Origin: Epiperipatus broadwayi
Taxonomy: Eukaryota; Onychophora; Udeonychophora; Euonychophora; Peripatidae
DNA length: 64,000 bases
Assembly (NCBI GenBank): GCA_028023455.1
Contig: JAQFVV010006306.1
Span: 1-64,000 of the forward strand
Direction: 5' to 3'
Shown: positions 11,827-22,002 of the stretch, one piece after another
How the letters are laid out: each line of letters opens with the position of its first letter
Numbering within the stretch: position 1 is the first letter of the stretch
The notes under the pieces: model-generated
What the model was told of the DNA's origin: nothing
The model's database searches: none
Seen by the model: the letters and a program-made list of their open reading frames with translations, nothing else
Translations under genes and position numbers: made by a program

Positions 11827-12595
11827 ATGGTTTCTAATCAGAAGAAATGGAGGAAAATATAGACAATGAAGATAGAATAGAGTATATATTTAGTGGAGTG
11901 ACAAGAAATATGGATGACAAGATAAGCAATGCAATGTAGATAATTAAGCAAAAATTAAAATAGAGGAAGATATAAAGGATGTAGAAGTCAAATTAAAAAT
12001 GTTAGACATGAAGTTTAAGCAGATCAAGGAATTAATGAATAGAAACAATAAGAAAGAAGTAGATAAAGAAGTCCAGAAGGTGCAAGATAATGTTATGGAT
12101 GAAGTAGGGAAAGTAAACTATGAACCAACCTTGATAGGGGACTCGCTAATTTGAGTATATGAGGTTGTAATTACAAGAGAAAATAGAAATAACTATGTAA
12201 GAGTATGTTTGTCTGGAATTAGAATTTAGGGATGCTATAGATAAGGTAAAGAAACAATGAAGTAGAGATGTTTATGTTATGATAGGAAAAATAATTTGTC
12301 AGAGCCATCGGAGAAAGTAATGGATGAATACAAAGAATTGATGAGTAATTTGAATAAAGGTAAAGGAAGAATAGGAGTAGTTGGATTACTACCAAGATTC
12401 AACAATAGGTATATGTTAGATAGAGCATGTTCTATAAATGAGAGATTGAAAAAATTATGCGAGAGAAATAATGTCATGTTTGTGGAAGTGTGAGATTTTT
12501 TTATTAGTAAAAGGGAGTTATATAGTAAAGATGAATTGTACTTAGCAAAACAACAAAGTGAAACATTAGGGAGTTTAATTATGAAAAAATATTAG
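11827..12595 (+). pseudogene. LINE-A ORF1: coiled coil plus SGNH/GDSL-like domain
   Basis: The first ~90 codons are rich in Lys, Glu and hydrophobics in heptad-like spacing (about 11,940-12,120), suggesting a coiled coil. Next comes LIGDSL (about 12,131-12,150), the block-I motif of SGNH/GDSL hydrolases, then RIGVVGLLPRFNNRY and later DELYLAKQQSETLG, which resembles the block-V D-x-x-H region with Tyr in place of His. Esterase-like ORF1 proteins are known in CR1-group and related LINEs. Several stops break the frame, for example after GDSL and after VEV near 12,493, so this is a relic. Confidence 0.6.
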
Positions 12596-12839
12596 TTAGA
12601 GGAAACTTATAAAGAGGGGTAGGGTTTTAAATTATAGCATTATCAAAAAGGTTAAGAATGGATGGGATGTAAGAAGTAAACAAAGAGAAGTTGATTTAGA
12701 TATATATGTAGATATTGAGAAGAAATTGGTCTGCAAAATAATGATAAACAAACTAATTACAAATGTAATAGAGAAGAGCCAAAAGAATTTATAACAGATT
12801 AGTAAGAAATGGCAAGGTGGTAGGAGATCAGAAAAATGG

Positions 12840-13940
12840 CTGGAATTAAACAAAGCAGTTAAAAACGAAGAAGTTGAGTATTAGCAGTAGTGCAAATACA
12901 TCTAGGAGAAGAAGAACCTACACTGGAAGATTTTGTAAGGCAGAATATAAATAGAAAAGAAAAAAGGGGTAGTGGTATAGAAGTTACATCAAAAAAAATA
13001 TTTAAATGAGGGGTCAAGAACATTTGTGGTTTGAGATAAGGTTAGGTAAACAAGAATGGATACTGGATATTGTGTGTATGCCCACCGAAGTAATCAAACT
13101 ATAATGGAGTGAAACAGTAGCATATATGAAGGCCTAGTTAAGGATGTAGAGAGTTTCAAAAAAAAAAGAAAAAGAAAATAATGATTATAGGAGATATGAA
13201 TGGATATATTAAAGAAATTGATGATGAGGATAACAAGAATAGACAACTTTTGAAATTTATCAAATATTTATGTATTAGTAGAGAAAGAGAATGAATAGAA
13301 AATTAAAGTGTTTGATAATGAAGAGAGAGTATGTAATAGTGATCATAATTTCTTCATAATAAAAATGGTTAGTAATGTGATGGAACATAGTCATAAAAAT
13401 AGAAAGGATAGTGGAAGATGTGGATGGAGAATGAATGATAAGAATAAGTTAGAAGAATATAAAATAAAAATAGAAGAATCATGGAAGAGTTTGTTGGGGA
13501 TGAATATAAGGACTAGTGTGATGAATTAGAAAAAGTGGCAAATAGGGTGTTAGGTGAGAATATTCTGAAGAATAAAAAAAGAAAAGTGAGAATTAGTAAA
13601 AGTGTAAAAAGGAGGAAAAAAGCATGCAAAGAATATAAATGGGCTATTAAAAACAAAGAAAGTGAAAAAGAAGTTAATATTAAAAAGGAAAACTATTTTA
13701 AAAAAGAAGTTGGATAAAATAGATAATTATAGAGACAGAATGAAATTAAATAGCAAATTTTTGGAGGATATTAATAAAAGTGGAAGAGATGGGAGTAAAA
13801 AATTGTGGAAATATCTTAAAAGAAGGAATGTAGGGGAGAGAGAAATGGTATTACTAAATGATGAGGAAAAAGTGTAGCTCTAGAGAAGAATTAGAGACAA
13901 TATTAAATAAGTATGTAATGAATATAGAAAAGATGTTAGA
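12840..13940 (+). pseudogene. LINE-A ORF2 N-terminal part (APE endonuclease and linker), decayed
   Basis: Fragments match copy 2: SEKWLELNKAVKNEE near 12,835-12,875, then IMIIGDMNG at about 13,180-13,205 (the GDxN active-site block), then CNSDHNFFI near 13,330-13,355 (the SDH block containing the catalytic His). A Lys-rich linker follows to about 13,940. The TW...DYVL block seen in copy 2 is deleted here, near 13,255. Stops and shifts are frequent. Confidence 0.65.
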
Positions 13941-13945
13941 TGTGT

Positions 13946-14102
13946 TTAGATCTTAGGATCTAATGCAATCCTGCAGCAGCCATCTTTTATCTGTTTAGTT
14001 AGCTGTAAAGCAATAAGCTCAAGCTGAAAACACAATAATGTTTACAATACAAGCTTATTTGCTTGTATAGTCATACAGATCTGAACTCAGTTCAGTATTT
14101 AT
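13946..14102 (+). mobile_element. retrozyme-family fragment inside LINE-A
   Basis: Matches the body segment of the 456-bp unit (compare 46,147-46,300): it starts at the ttagatcttaggatctaatg block and ends at the ctgaactcagttcag block. It has no ribozyme core and neither end of the element. It replaces about 0.8 kb of LINE-A reverse transcriptase rather than being added to it. Confidence 0.6.
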
Positions 14103-14516
14103 ACATTATCGGGTCTTTTATTTGCGGATGATGTCTTCTTGTGCACAGAAAGAAGGAAAGATATGGAAATTATGCTGACTACATGTGCATAGGTAGGCAA
14201 AGAGATGGGGATTAAATTTAGTGAAGAAAAATAAAAAATAATGATGATTAATACTGGGGAAAGACAAGACAAAAATTTTTTATCGGGGTATGTAAAGTTA
14301 AGTATGGAAAATAGGTATAACTAGTCAGGAATCGTCTTAAGTAATCAAAGAAATTGCTTAGATGAGTAGGAGAAAAAATTGATAAACGAAGCAAAGAAAA
14401 AAACAGAAAAATATTTTAATTATATCTTTAATATATATCAGGAGTGATTAACCACAGCCCAAGAGCTACTTGGAGCTTTTTAACATATAACATGCAGTTA
14501 TTTATTATAAAATGTA

Positions 14517-14531
14517 ATAAAACATTTCAAG
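14517..14531 (+). repeat. left target-site duplication, 15 bp
   Basis: ataaaacatttcaag is repeated exactly at 15,283-15,297, immediately flanking the retrozyme-like composite. Confidence 0.7.
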
Positions 14532-14698
14532 ATTAAACCATCAAACATCACATGATCACCGTTCTTTATGCTTACGCAAGCTGTTTATCAGAGGCAAAAC
14601 TCTCCATACAGTAGTGCCACTCAGTGCAAGACAGAGTAATCAATGGATGCAGGGAGGTTTGTGCATAAAATTTCTAACTACTGCCTACTCATTCAATA

Positions 14699-14740
14699 TC
14701 TCCAGACCAGTTTCTAACTTGTGGCTTTCATCAATGAGGA
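14699..14740 (-). ncRNA. hammerhead-ribozyme-like motif
   Basis: On the minus strand: stem I half TCCTCA, core TTGATGA (one change from CTGATGA), stem II region AGCCACAAGTT, GAAA, a minimal stem III, GTC, then TGGAGA, which pairs with TCCTCA (with a G-U). Stem II is weak in this copy. Probably a decayed ribozyme. Confidence 0.5.
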
Positions 14741-15130
14741 GCCTTGGATCTGAGAACACTGCACCTAGATCTTAGGATCTAATGCAACCTTCCAGCAGCT
14801 ACTTTTTTTTAGCCAACTATAAAGCTTTGAGTCCAAAATGAAAACACAATAATATTTTCAAGCTAAGCTAGCTTGTATAATTGTATAGATCTGAACTCAG
14901 TTCAGCATCCACACTTTTTGGTGTCTTTGGTTCTTTAATGACCACAGTCCCCATAATCCTATTAGGCAAAATTGGTATTAAACCATCAAACATCACATGA
15001 TCACTATTGTTTATCCTTACACAAGCTGTTTATTACAGAGGCAAAACTCTCCAAACAATAGTGCCAATCAGTACAAGCCAGAGTAATCAATGGATCTAAA
15101 TTCTAGATGCAGTGCTCTTATATCCAAGGC

Positions 15131-15172
15131 TCCTCAATGATGAAAGCCACAAAGTAGAAACTAGTCTGGGGA
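15131..15172 (+). ncRNA. hammerhead-ribozyme-like motif (decayed)
   Basis: TCCTCA, then ATGATGA (first core base changed), a degenerate stem II, GAAA, CTAGTC and TGGGGA pairing back to TCCTCA. It lies in opposite orientation to the copy at 14,699-14,740. Confidence 0.45.
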
Positions 15173-15282
15173 TATTGGATGAGTAAACACTGGATAGGGA
15201 TTTTATGCACAAACTTGCCTGAATCTATTGATTACTCTGGCTCATTAAATGGCGCTACTGTATGGAGAGTTTGGTCTCTGTG

Positions 15283-15297
15283 ATAAAACATTTCAAG
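15283..15297 (+). repeat. right target-site duplication, 15 bp
   Basis: Exact copy of 14,517-14,531. Confidence 0.7.
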
Positions 15298-15485
15298 CTT
15301 TATTATTTACCAGATATTAATTTATCATAGTGAGTAAATATACATAAAGATATGAAATATTGCAAGTCATAAAGAAATCACCTGGACATATGCACTGTGT
15401 GAATTTATAAAGTTGAGGAACTCTCATTTTCTAAACACAAGATAGAAAAAGATGAGAATAAATCCACCTTATTTTAAAGCTGAGA
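15298..15485. other. non-coding; direct partial copy of hairpin arm
   Basis: 15,420-15,475 is a degenerate direct copy of the left arm of the next hairpin (shared block ttctaaacacaagataga). Nothing else was recognised. Confidence 0.4.
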
Positions 15486-15643
15486 AATACTCTCACTTTC
15501 TAAACACAAGATAGAATCTTTGAAAATATAAAAATGAATCGACCTTATCTTTTGTTTACTTATATTTAGATAAAAAGATAAGTTGGATTCATTCTTATCT
15601 TTTCAAAGACTTTTTTTTTGTGTGTTTAGAAATTGAGAGTATT
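15486..15643. repeat. long hairpin (MITE-like)
   Basis: Inverted arms of about 70 bp flank a loop of about 18 bp. The left arm begins aatactctcactttctaaac and the right arm ends with its imperfect complement (tgagagtatt). The arms carry several mismatches. It looks like a miniature inverted-repeat element. Confidence 0.55.
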
Positions 15644-16110
15644 CCTAAGCTTTATACATTTATACAGCACGTGTTAGGGCGTTCCCATATGGTTATTACA
15701 AATAAAATATTGCACTAGATAAATAATTAGTTAAATGAAATGTCAAAAAATTCTGTTTCAATTTCCTTTACTAATATTAATAGAGATTTTCCATAGTTTA
15801 TTATTATATTAAATTCACTTAATATAATTAAAACAATTATCTATTACGACTTCGAAAATATTTAGTGTATGTATTTTGAGATTATTGAAACTAAGACAAA
15901 TTAAATTTTAAAAATCATAATATAAGAATACATACTAAGTGTACCTCATGAATGAATGTTGTTTACGAAATGCCATGGTGACAGAGGATGGTCTGAGTTT
16001 CTGGATTGGTGGAGATCATAATATGGTGGAATTGAAATAAGGGATGGATTAATAAAAATAAAAAAAAAACTTGAAGAATTCTTTGCAATGCACCATTCAT
16101 TTGCACTTCC
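15644..16110. other. non-coding, nothing recognised
   Basis: AT-rich sequence. A 64-codon minus-strand frame at 15,946-16,140 shows no recognisable domain. Confidence 0.4.
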
Positions 16111-16345
16111 TAAGAGTATTAAAGATAGACAGAAACTCATCCCTAATCGTAACCTAAGGATATTAAAGATAGATGAAACTGGTCCAGAAAGTGGTCCCTA
16201 ATTCTATCTTAAGGGTATTAAAGATAGAAAGAAACTGGTCCCTAATCCTATCCTAAGGGTATTAAAGACAGACAGAAACTGGTCCCTAACTCTATCCTAA
16301 GGCTATTAAATGTACAGAAACTGGTCCCTATCCTATACAAATACA
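16111..16345 (+). repeat. minisatellite, ~44-bp unit, about 5 copies
   Basis: The unit contains tattaaagatagacagaaac followed by tggtccctaatcctatccta. Copies differ by substitutions and small gaps; the clearest pair gives a period of 44 bp. Confidence 0.8.
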
Positions 16346-16930
16346 AAAATACTGAGATATCAACACAAGTGTGGATGTACAAGTTGTTATTTCTAGCTCA
16401 TCTGAAGATCAAAGATTGTTCATAATATGCATGCTGTAAGAAAATGGGTCGTTTTTATATTGGCTGATGATTGCGACGACAACCAAAAATTTTCAACTAT
16501 TAAGTGGAATATACATTTTTTAATATTCATATAAAATTTTTATAATAAAATATTCATATGAAAATAAAAATGCGTAACATTTATTGTATCATGTTGCTCT
16601 CAAACATATGAAGTCTAATGTACTTAGTTCGCTTATGTTAAACAAATTTGGTCAATCTGATTTATTGTAAATGTAAAATGTCTTAATATTTATCCAAAAA
16701 AAAAAGATTAAAACCCTTGAACTAAAAACTAGAAAATATGAATGCCAAAAAGAAATGATTACATAAAATAAGTTTTAGAAAAGTACACCAAAAAAAAACT
16801 CTTGACGAAAATGAATGGAATTATGACAAATTTGAATGAACGTAATTTGACAAATAGTGAATGGCGAAGATGGATATCCTAACACTAAGAGAAGCATGCA
16901 AATGTAATAAGTAATCTTATAATTTATAAA
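16346..16930. other. non-coding, nothing recognised
   Basis: AT-rich sequence with no supported gene or repeat. Confidence 0.4.
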
Positions 16931-16933
16931 TTG

Positions 16934-17266
16934 TTAAAACAGGCAAAACTCACTATACGTATTGCCACACACAGCAAGCTAGAGTAATCAATGGATACCA
17001 GAAGGCTTGTGCATAAAATCCCCATCTAGTGCACCTTCGTCAGTGAGGATCCTTGGATCTGAGAGTACTGCACCTAGATGCAACCCTCCAGCAGCCACCT
17101 TTTATTTCCATTTTACTACAAAACTACGAGTCTTAAACTGAAAACACCTTAATGTTTTCAATCCAAGCCCATTAGCTTATATAGCTTGCTGTGTGTGGCA
17201 ATACGTATAGTGAGTTTTGCCTGTTTTAACAGTTATACACAAGCATAAGAGGTGGTGGTCATGTGA
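16934..17266 (-). mobile_element. retrozyme-family element with ~46-bp terminal inverted repeats
   Basis: Inverted ends (16,934-16,980 and 17,183-17,231) contain aaaacaggcaaaactcacta and its complement, followed by tacgtattgccacacacagc. The body shares blocks with the 456-bp unit (ggcttgtgcataaaatcc, cttcgtcagtgagga) but has lost the centre of the hammerhead. The family head lies beyond the right inverted repeat, read on the minus strand (about 17,235-17,266, containing catgtgatgttta). Direct repeats at its borders are not clear. Confidence 0.6.
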
Positions 17267-17744
17267 TGTTTATTGGCTTAGGTTACAAATTGCCTATCTT
17301 TAATCAATAGTTATGATTTTTTCCTACTAAAGACAATAGTAACAATTATTTGCATTCATAATATATAACATGTAATATTATCAGTAATCTTTTTTTTTTG
17401 GCTTTTAGTCTTACATCAAACTCTCAATTATATGTATATATTTTTTATTTTATCAAGATTACTTAAAATTTTGCACAATTTTAAATATTTATTCGTAAAA
17501 CCTTATTCACGTTCATTACACTATAGAATGCTAAACGAGCAATAAAATTGGACATAAATCATCGTTAATTATTTGTTTCCTCTAATTGGCACCATATTGG
17601 TAATTTATTGTTCTCAATTAAGATTTCTCCATTAGTTGTGATACTAATACTTAAAACTTCATTAAACCACTAAACATCACATGCTCGCCATTTCCTATGC
17701 TTTCACAAGCTGTTAAAACAGTGATGAGATGTTCTCTTTTTTCC
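17267..17744. other. non-coding; partial family head
   Basis: Mostly unrecognised AT-rich DNA. Near 17,660-17,715 there is a degenerate head block of the retrozyme family (aaaccactaaacatcacatg) without a body. Confidence 0.4.
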
Positions 17745-17917
17745 AGAGTCAGAAATCTCTCAGCTACCAAGCCCAGAAAAACCCGTTAGCCACTTTACTT
17801 TTGTTTTCCATTCCCCACCCTAAGTTATTTCCATATTCTTCTCTATTCTGCTCCATCCTATTTCCACAACATAATCTTTGTCAATTCCATGGCCTGTTTA
17901 TCTAAATCTCCCATATT

Positions 17918-18724
17918 TTATTCTAAACCCAGCATAAAAACCAAGAATCCATTTTCTGTATAATCAGATTGTTTATATTTATTCTCCCTCAACTTGATTA
18001 TTTGTACCCTTTCTGCTTGCAGACATTTACATTCAATTAACAGATGCCTAATATTTTCTATGCCTTCCTTACATAACTTGCAGACTAAATCACCCATATT
18101 TTTCCATTTATTTGTATATTCCTTTGTTGCTAAAGATCCTGTTCGAGCCTTAAACAGTAAACTACTTTCCTTGCTATTATCATAAATTAACTCGCACCCA
18201 ATATTCTGTTTACTTCTATATATATTTAAACTCTTTTTACTCTCCATACTAGTTCTCCATCTCTCCAACTTCCTATTCTTTATTAATGCATCTATTCTTC
18301 TATCCCATTCCTTGCCACTATAACACTCAACAATTCTCCTAACACAATCATCCCACCTTTTGTATAAGTATACTGACATAAATTCTTTATCCAAATCTTC
18401 TGCATACCATACTACCTTTCTCACCCATCCTGTTGCCTGCCCTTTACTCATAACCCAATTAAATACTATTTTGGCTATTCTCTTATTATCCATAAATTGC
18501 AATCTACCAAACATTTTCATTTTGTTTTTTGCATCTCTCATATAAAAACTTGACCATCCCATTTCTCCTTGAATTGCCTCCTTTGCCATCCACACATCTG
18601 CATCTAATGCATGTCTTCCTACTTCTCTTTGTACTTTTTCTAAGTAATCTAATACCCCTTTACTAACACATAATGCATCATTACCATATGTTAATCCTGC
18701 TACTGACCATTCTCTTCCATACAA
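17918..18724 (-). pseudogene. LINE-A ORF2 C-terminal region with CCHC knuckle
   Basis: A 268-codon frame covering the RT thumb/connection region and the C-terminus. VCKLCKEGIENIRHLLIEC gives the same CCHC arrangement as copy 1. The frame is uninterrupted but has lost contact with the FADD-containing frame upstream by a shift near 18,730. The translation is highly similar to 10,401-11,300, so copies 1 and 2 are from the same family and not very old. Confidence 0.75.
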
Positions 18725-18948
18725 TTCTAGCTACATCATAATTTCTTTGCTTTATTTATCAAATTTTTCTCCTACTCATCTTAGCAATTTCTTTGATTAC
18801 TTAAGATGATTTCTAAATAGTTATATCTATTCACCACATTTAACTTTATATCCCCCACTAAAAATTCTTTGTCTTCTCTTTCTCCAGTATTAATCATCAT
18901 TATTTTTTATTTTTCTTCACTAAATTTAATCCCCATCTCTTTACCTAC

Positions 18949-19345
18949 CTATGCACATGGAGTCAGCATAATTTCCATATCTTCCCTTCTTTCTGTGCTT
19001 AAGAAGACATCATCCGCAAATAAAAGACCCGATAATGTATATACTCCCTTGCCACCTATTAATAATATGCCTATCCATCTTCCTAGTACTATGGCTCTCT
19101 CCATTTCTCTCAAATACGACAAAAACAAAATAGCTGACATAGGGCATTCTTGCCTTAGTCCCACCCCATTTTTAACTTTAACTGATTCTATATTCCTTAA
19201 TTGATATGTATAGTAATTATTTTCATATAATTTCTTAACAATATCCACTAAAGCTCCATTACTAAACTTACCCATAATCTATTTCTAGTTACTCTACCAC
19301 ATGCCTTCTCTATATCTATAAAACCATATATAACTGTCTACCTGT
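18949..19345 (-). pseudogene. LINE-A reverse transcriptase palm (motif A to FADD)
   Basis: On the minus strand, GFIDIEKACGRV (near 19,290-19,330) corresponds to RT motif A, VGLRQECPMSAILF to the GxxQGxPLSP block, and LSGLLFADDVFLSTERRED to the catalytic motif C. The QG of the middle block is QE here, a likely disabling change. A stop lies soon after the FADD block. Confidence 0.7.
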
Positions 19346-19655
19346 ATTTCTATTCATATCCATAAATTGTGTAACTACAAATAAACTATACACCTATATG
19401 CCTATCTGATCGAAAGCCTCCTTGCATTTCTCCCACTATATTATTTTCATCTATCCACTTTGTGACCCTTCCAGCCACCACATATGCAAAAACTTTATAT
19501 AACACTGAAATTACCGCTATCAGTCTACAATTACTTAACTTTCTATGATCCTTACCCTTTCCTTTAAATAGTAACCTTACTCTTGTATTAGTCCAACTAT
19601 CCGGAAAATCTCTTCTTTGCCATCTTATTAAAACATAATAGGTTTAATTTTGGCC

Positions 19656-19838
19656 CTATGTCCTAAATTCATTATCATCTCCGCTGTGCATCCATGTAAA
19701 CCTCTTGCCTTTTAACTTTTCATATTTCTTCCCTGCCTCATTCAGTTCATTTTCTGTAAACCTAATATTTCCATTAGTATATGCTGTTATGTTTGTTATC
19801 ACTCTGTCCTTCACATCTAACATCTTTTCTATATCCAT
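19656..19838 (-). pseudogene. LINE-A linker / RT N-terminal fragment
   Basis: A 60-codon frame continuing the linker between endonuclease and RT. MDIEKMLDV matches the plus-strand copy just before its insert at 13,946. It contains FTENELNEAGKKYEKLKGKR, where RT fingers begin in this family. Confidence 0.55.
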
Positions 19839-19913
19839 TACATACTTATTTAAGATTGTCTCTAACTCATCTCTAGAGTTACATTCTATTCCCTCATCAT
19901 CTAGTAATACTAT

Positions 19914-20807
19914 TTATCTCTTCTCTACATCCCTTCTTTTAATATATTTCCAAAATTTTTTACTCCCATCTCTACCACTTTTATTAATATCCCCCAACAA
20001 TTTCCTATTTAATTTCATTCTCTCTATATAATTATCTATTTTGGCCAACTTCTTTAAATATTTTTCCCATTTAACATTAATATCTTCTTCACTTTCTTTG
20101 TTCTTAATAGCACACTTATATTCTCTGCATGCTTTTTCCCTCTCTTTTACACTTTTTCTAACTTTCACTTTTCTATTACTTTTATTCTTCTGAATATTCT
20201 CACCTAAAACCTTATTTGTTACTTTTTCTACTTCACCACACCAGTCCTTATATTCATCCCCAACCAACTCTTCCATGGTTTCTTCAACTTTTATTTTATA
20301 TTCTTCTAACTTATTCTTATCATTCATTCTCCATCCACATCTTTCACTATCCTTTCTACTTTTATTACTATTTTCCATCACATTACTAACCATTTCTATT
20401 ATAAAGAAATTATGATCACTATTACATACTCTCTCTTCATTATCAAACACTTTAATTTTCCATACTTTATTCATTCCCTCTTTCTCTACTAATACATAAT
20501 CTATTGTGTGAAATATATTATTTCTAGACCATGTGTATTGTCCCTCATAAATATTTGATAAATTTCCAATGCTCAAATTCACTCTCTGACAAAAATTCTT
20601 CAAAAGCTGTCCATTCTTATTATCTACATCATCAATTTCTTCAATATGCCCATTCATATCCCCTATAACCATTATTCTCTTCCCCTTTTTTTTGAAACTC
20701 TGTATATCCTTAACTAGGCATTCATATATGCTACTGTTCCACTCCATTATAGTTTGACTATCTCCAGTGGCTATATAAACTATAGCCACCATCCATTCGT
20801 CTTCCAA
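19914..20807 (-). pseudogene. LINE-A APE-type endonuclease, C-terminal two thirds, plus linker
   Basis: A 297-codon frame. In order it shows VIGDMNGHI (GDxN block), TWSRNNIFHTIDYVL (TW...IDY block) and CNSDHNFFI (SDH block with the catalytic His), the standard signature of apurinic-endonuclease-like LINE nucleases. A long Lys/Glu-rich linker follows. The N-terminal part of the domain is in other frames upstream (about 20,810-21,040), including RKEKRGGLGV at about 20,880-20,905. It is the best preserved endonuclease in the window. Confidence 0.75.
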
Positions 20808-20910
20808 ACTTTATCTCAAACCACAAATGTTCTTGACATTTAACAGTATTTAAATATTTTTTTGACATAACTCCTAGACCACCCCTTTTTTCTTTTCTAT
20901 TTATACCCTA

Positions 20911-21040
20911 CTATACCAAGTCCTCCAATATAGGTTCTTCTTCTCTTAGATGTATTTCCACTATTGTTAGTACCTCAAGCTCTTCATTTTTAACTGCTTT
21001 GTTTAATTCCTGCCATTTTTCTGGTCTCCTAACACCTTCC
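20911..21040 (-). pseudogene. LINE-A endonuclease N-terminus
   Basis: Reading YLNMEGVRRPEKWQELNKAV, then VLTIVEIHL, this matches the expected N-terminal strands of the endonuclease (N-x-E-G-L...; ...V-x-E-x-H-L). The first ~30 residues of the open frame (up to 21,189) are translated retrozyme sequence, so the frame is a chimera and its ATG is not genuine. Confidence 0.6.
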
Positions 21041-21098
21041 ATATTCAAATAGTCAATTTCAACAATTTCTTCTTTCCTAACTATTCTTTTATGACAAA

Positions 21099-21525
21099 TT
21101 CTCCACACAGAAAGGTCACCTAGTGCAAGCCAGAAGTAAACAATGAATGCAAGGTTTGTCCATAAAATCCCTATGTAATGCCTACTCATCCAATATCCTG
21201 ACTAGTTTCATCAGTGACATATGTTGGATCTGAGATCACTGCACCTAGATCTTAGGATCTAATGCAACCCAACCTTTTAGTGAATGCACTTGAATTGAAA
21301 ATATTGTTTTCATTTTGGATTCATAGTTTTATAGTTAGCTAAAAAGGTGACTGCTAGAGGGTTGTATTAGATCTTAGGATCTAAGTGCAGTAAGCCAGAA
21401 ACTAGAAATTAGTTTGGGGATATTGGATCAGTAGGCACTAGACAGAGATTTTATGCACTTTTCTTGCATCGATTATTATGGCTTGATTATGGGTGGCACT
21501 ACTATATGGAGAAATTCACTGTTAA
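21099..21525. mobile_element. retrozyme-family inverted pair, ribozyme cores broken
   Basis: A plus-oriented half (21,099-21,275) and an inverted half (about 21,285-21,525) share the ctagatcttaggatctaatg block and end in matching inverted sequences (ttctccacacag... and ...tatatggagaa). In the left half the core runs from CTGATGA straight into AAACTAGTC, deleting stem II. In the right half the CTGANGA strand is missing. It abuts the truncated LINE-A copy. Confidence 0.6.
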
Positions 21526-21996
21526 AACTTTATTGCATTATCTTTCTCGACTTTATTCTTTACTAATACTTAGCAAAAAAATCCTTAACATAGTAACTCC
21601 TATAAGTGTTGTACAGGCTGTAAGAAAGATTACAGTTAAATACTTCGAGCTTTTATGACCATTTTCTTGGACATTTTTTCATTGCCAAAGACTTTTCCCT
21701 CCACCTTACTGAGAAAATTTTGCAATGACCATTATTTAAAATTCCTGGGAAACATGATCCATTTTTTTTTTTTTTACTAATTATTTATAGTCAGCCTTTA
21801 TATTTTAATGATCCTTTACACGATATATAAATAATGCGACAGTATATAATTGCAATGGTTTATACGCAAGAAATTAAGATTATTGCAGGACCAGAAGTAA
21901 TGCAGTTTGATAGTGAACTACAAAATTAAATAAACTTCGCAAAAACTTAAATTATAATAATTATATATCTATACTTTTAATAAATAACAAATAGTA
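21526..21996. other. non-coding; possible start of intron
   Basis: No domain recognised. If the adjacent minus-strand frame is a first exon, this stretch is the beginning of its first intron. Confidence 0.35.
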
Positions 21997-22002
21997 ACTC
22001 AC

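Larger units (their letters stand above)
11820..14430 (+). mobile_element. LINE-A copy 3 with ORF1 and partial ORF2, broken by a retrozyme fragment
   Basis: Reading along the plus strand there is an ORF1 (11,827-12,595), endonuclease pieces (about 12,840-13,520), a linker and RT-finger region (13,535-13,940), a non-LINE insert (about 13,946-14,102) and then FADD with the start of the thumb (14,103-14,420). Against copy 2, about 0.8 kb of RT is missing exactly where the insert lies. Many stops and frameshifts make it older than copies 1 and 2. Confidence 0.7.
14532..15282 (+). mobile_element. retrozyme-like composite with inverted ribozyme units
   Basis: It starts with the family head (attaaaccat...catcacatgatcac) and ends with the family tail (tatggagagttt...). 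Inside are one nearly full unit (about 14,590-15,040), a partial second unit (15,045-15,110) and an inverted partial unit (15,110-15,282). Hammerhead-like cores lie on the minus strand at 14,699-14,740 and on the plus strand at 15,131-15,172. The 15-bp exact direct repeat on both sides supports insertion as one composite. Confidence 0.65.
17745..21098 (-). mobile_element. LINE-A copy 2, most complete ORF2 of the family
   Basis: On the minus strand from 21.03 kb to 17.75 kb it carries the whole endonuclease-RT-zinc-knuckle order with scattered stops and shifts. Its 3' segment (gagtcagaaatctctcagc) is shared with copy 1. Its upstream limit at about 21,100 abuts a retrozyme-family element, and no ORF1 is present, so it is 5'-truncated or interrupted there. 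Confidence 0.75.

Noticed and set aside
16455-16500. CTGATGA near 16,460 as a possible hammerhead core
   Set aside because: No GAAA at the right distance and no stems around it.
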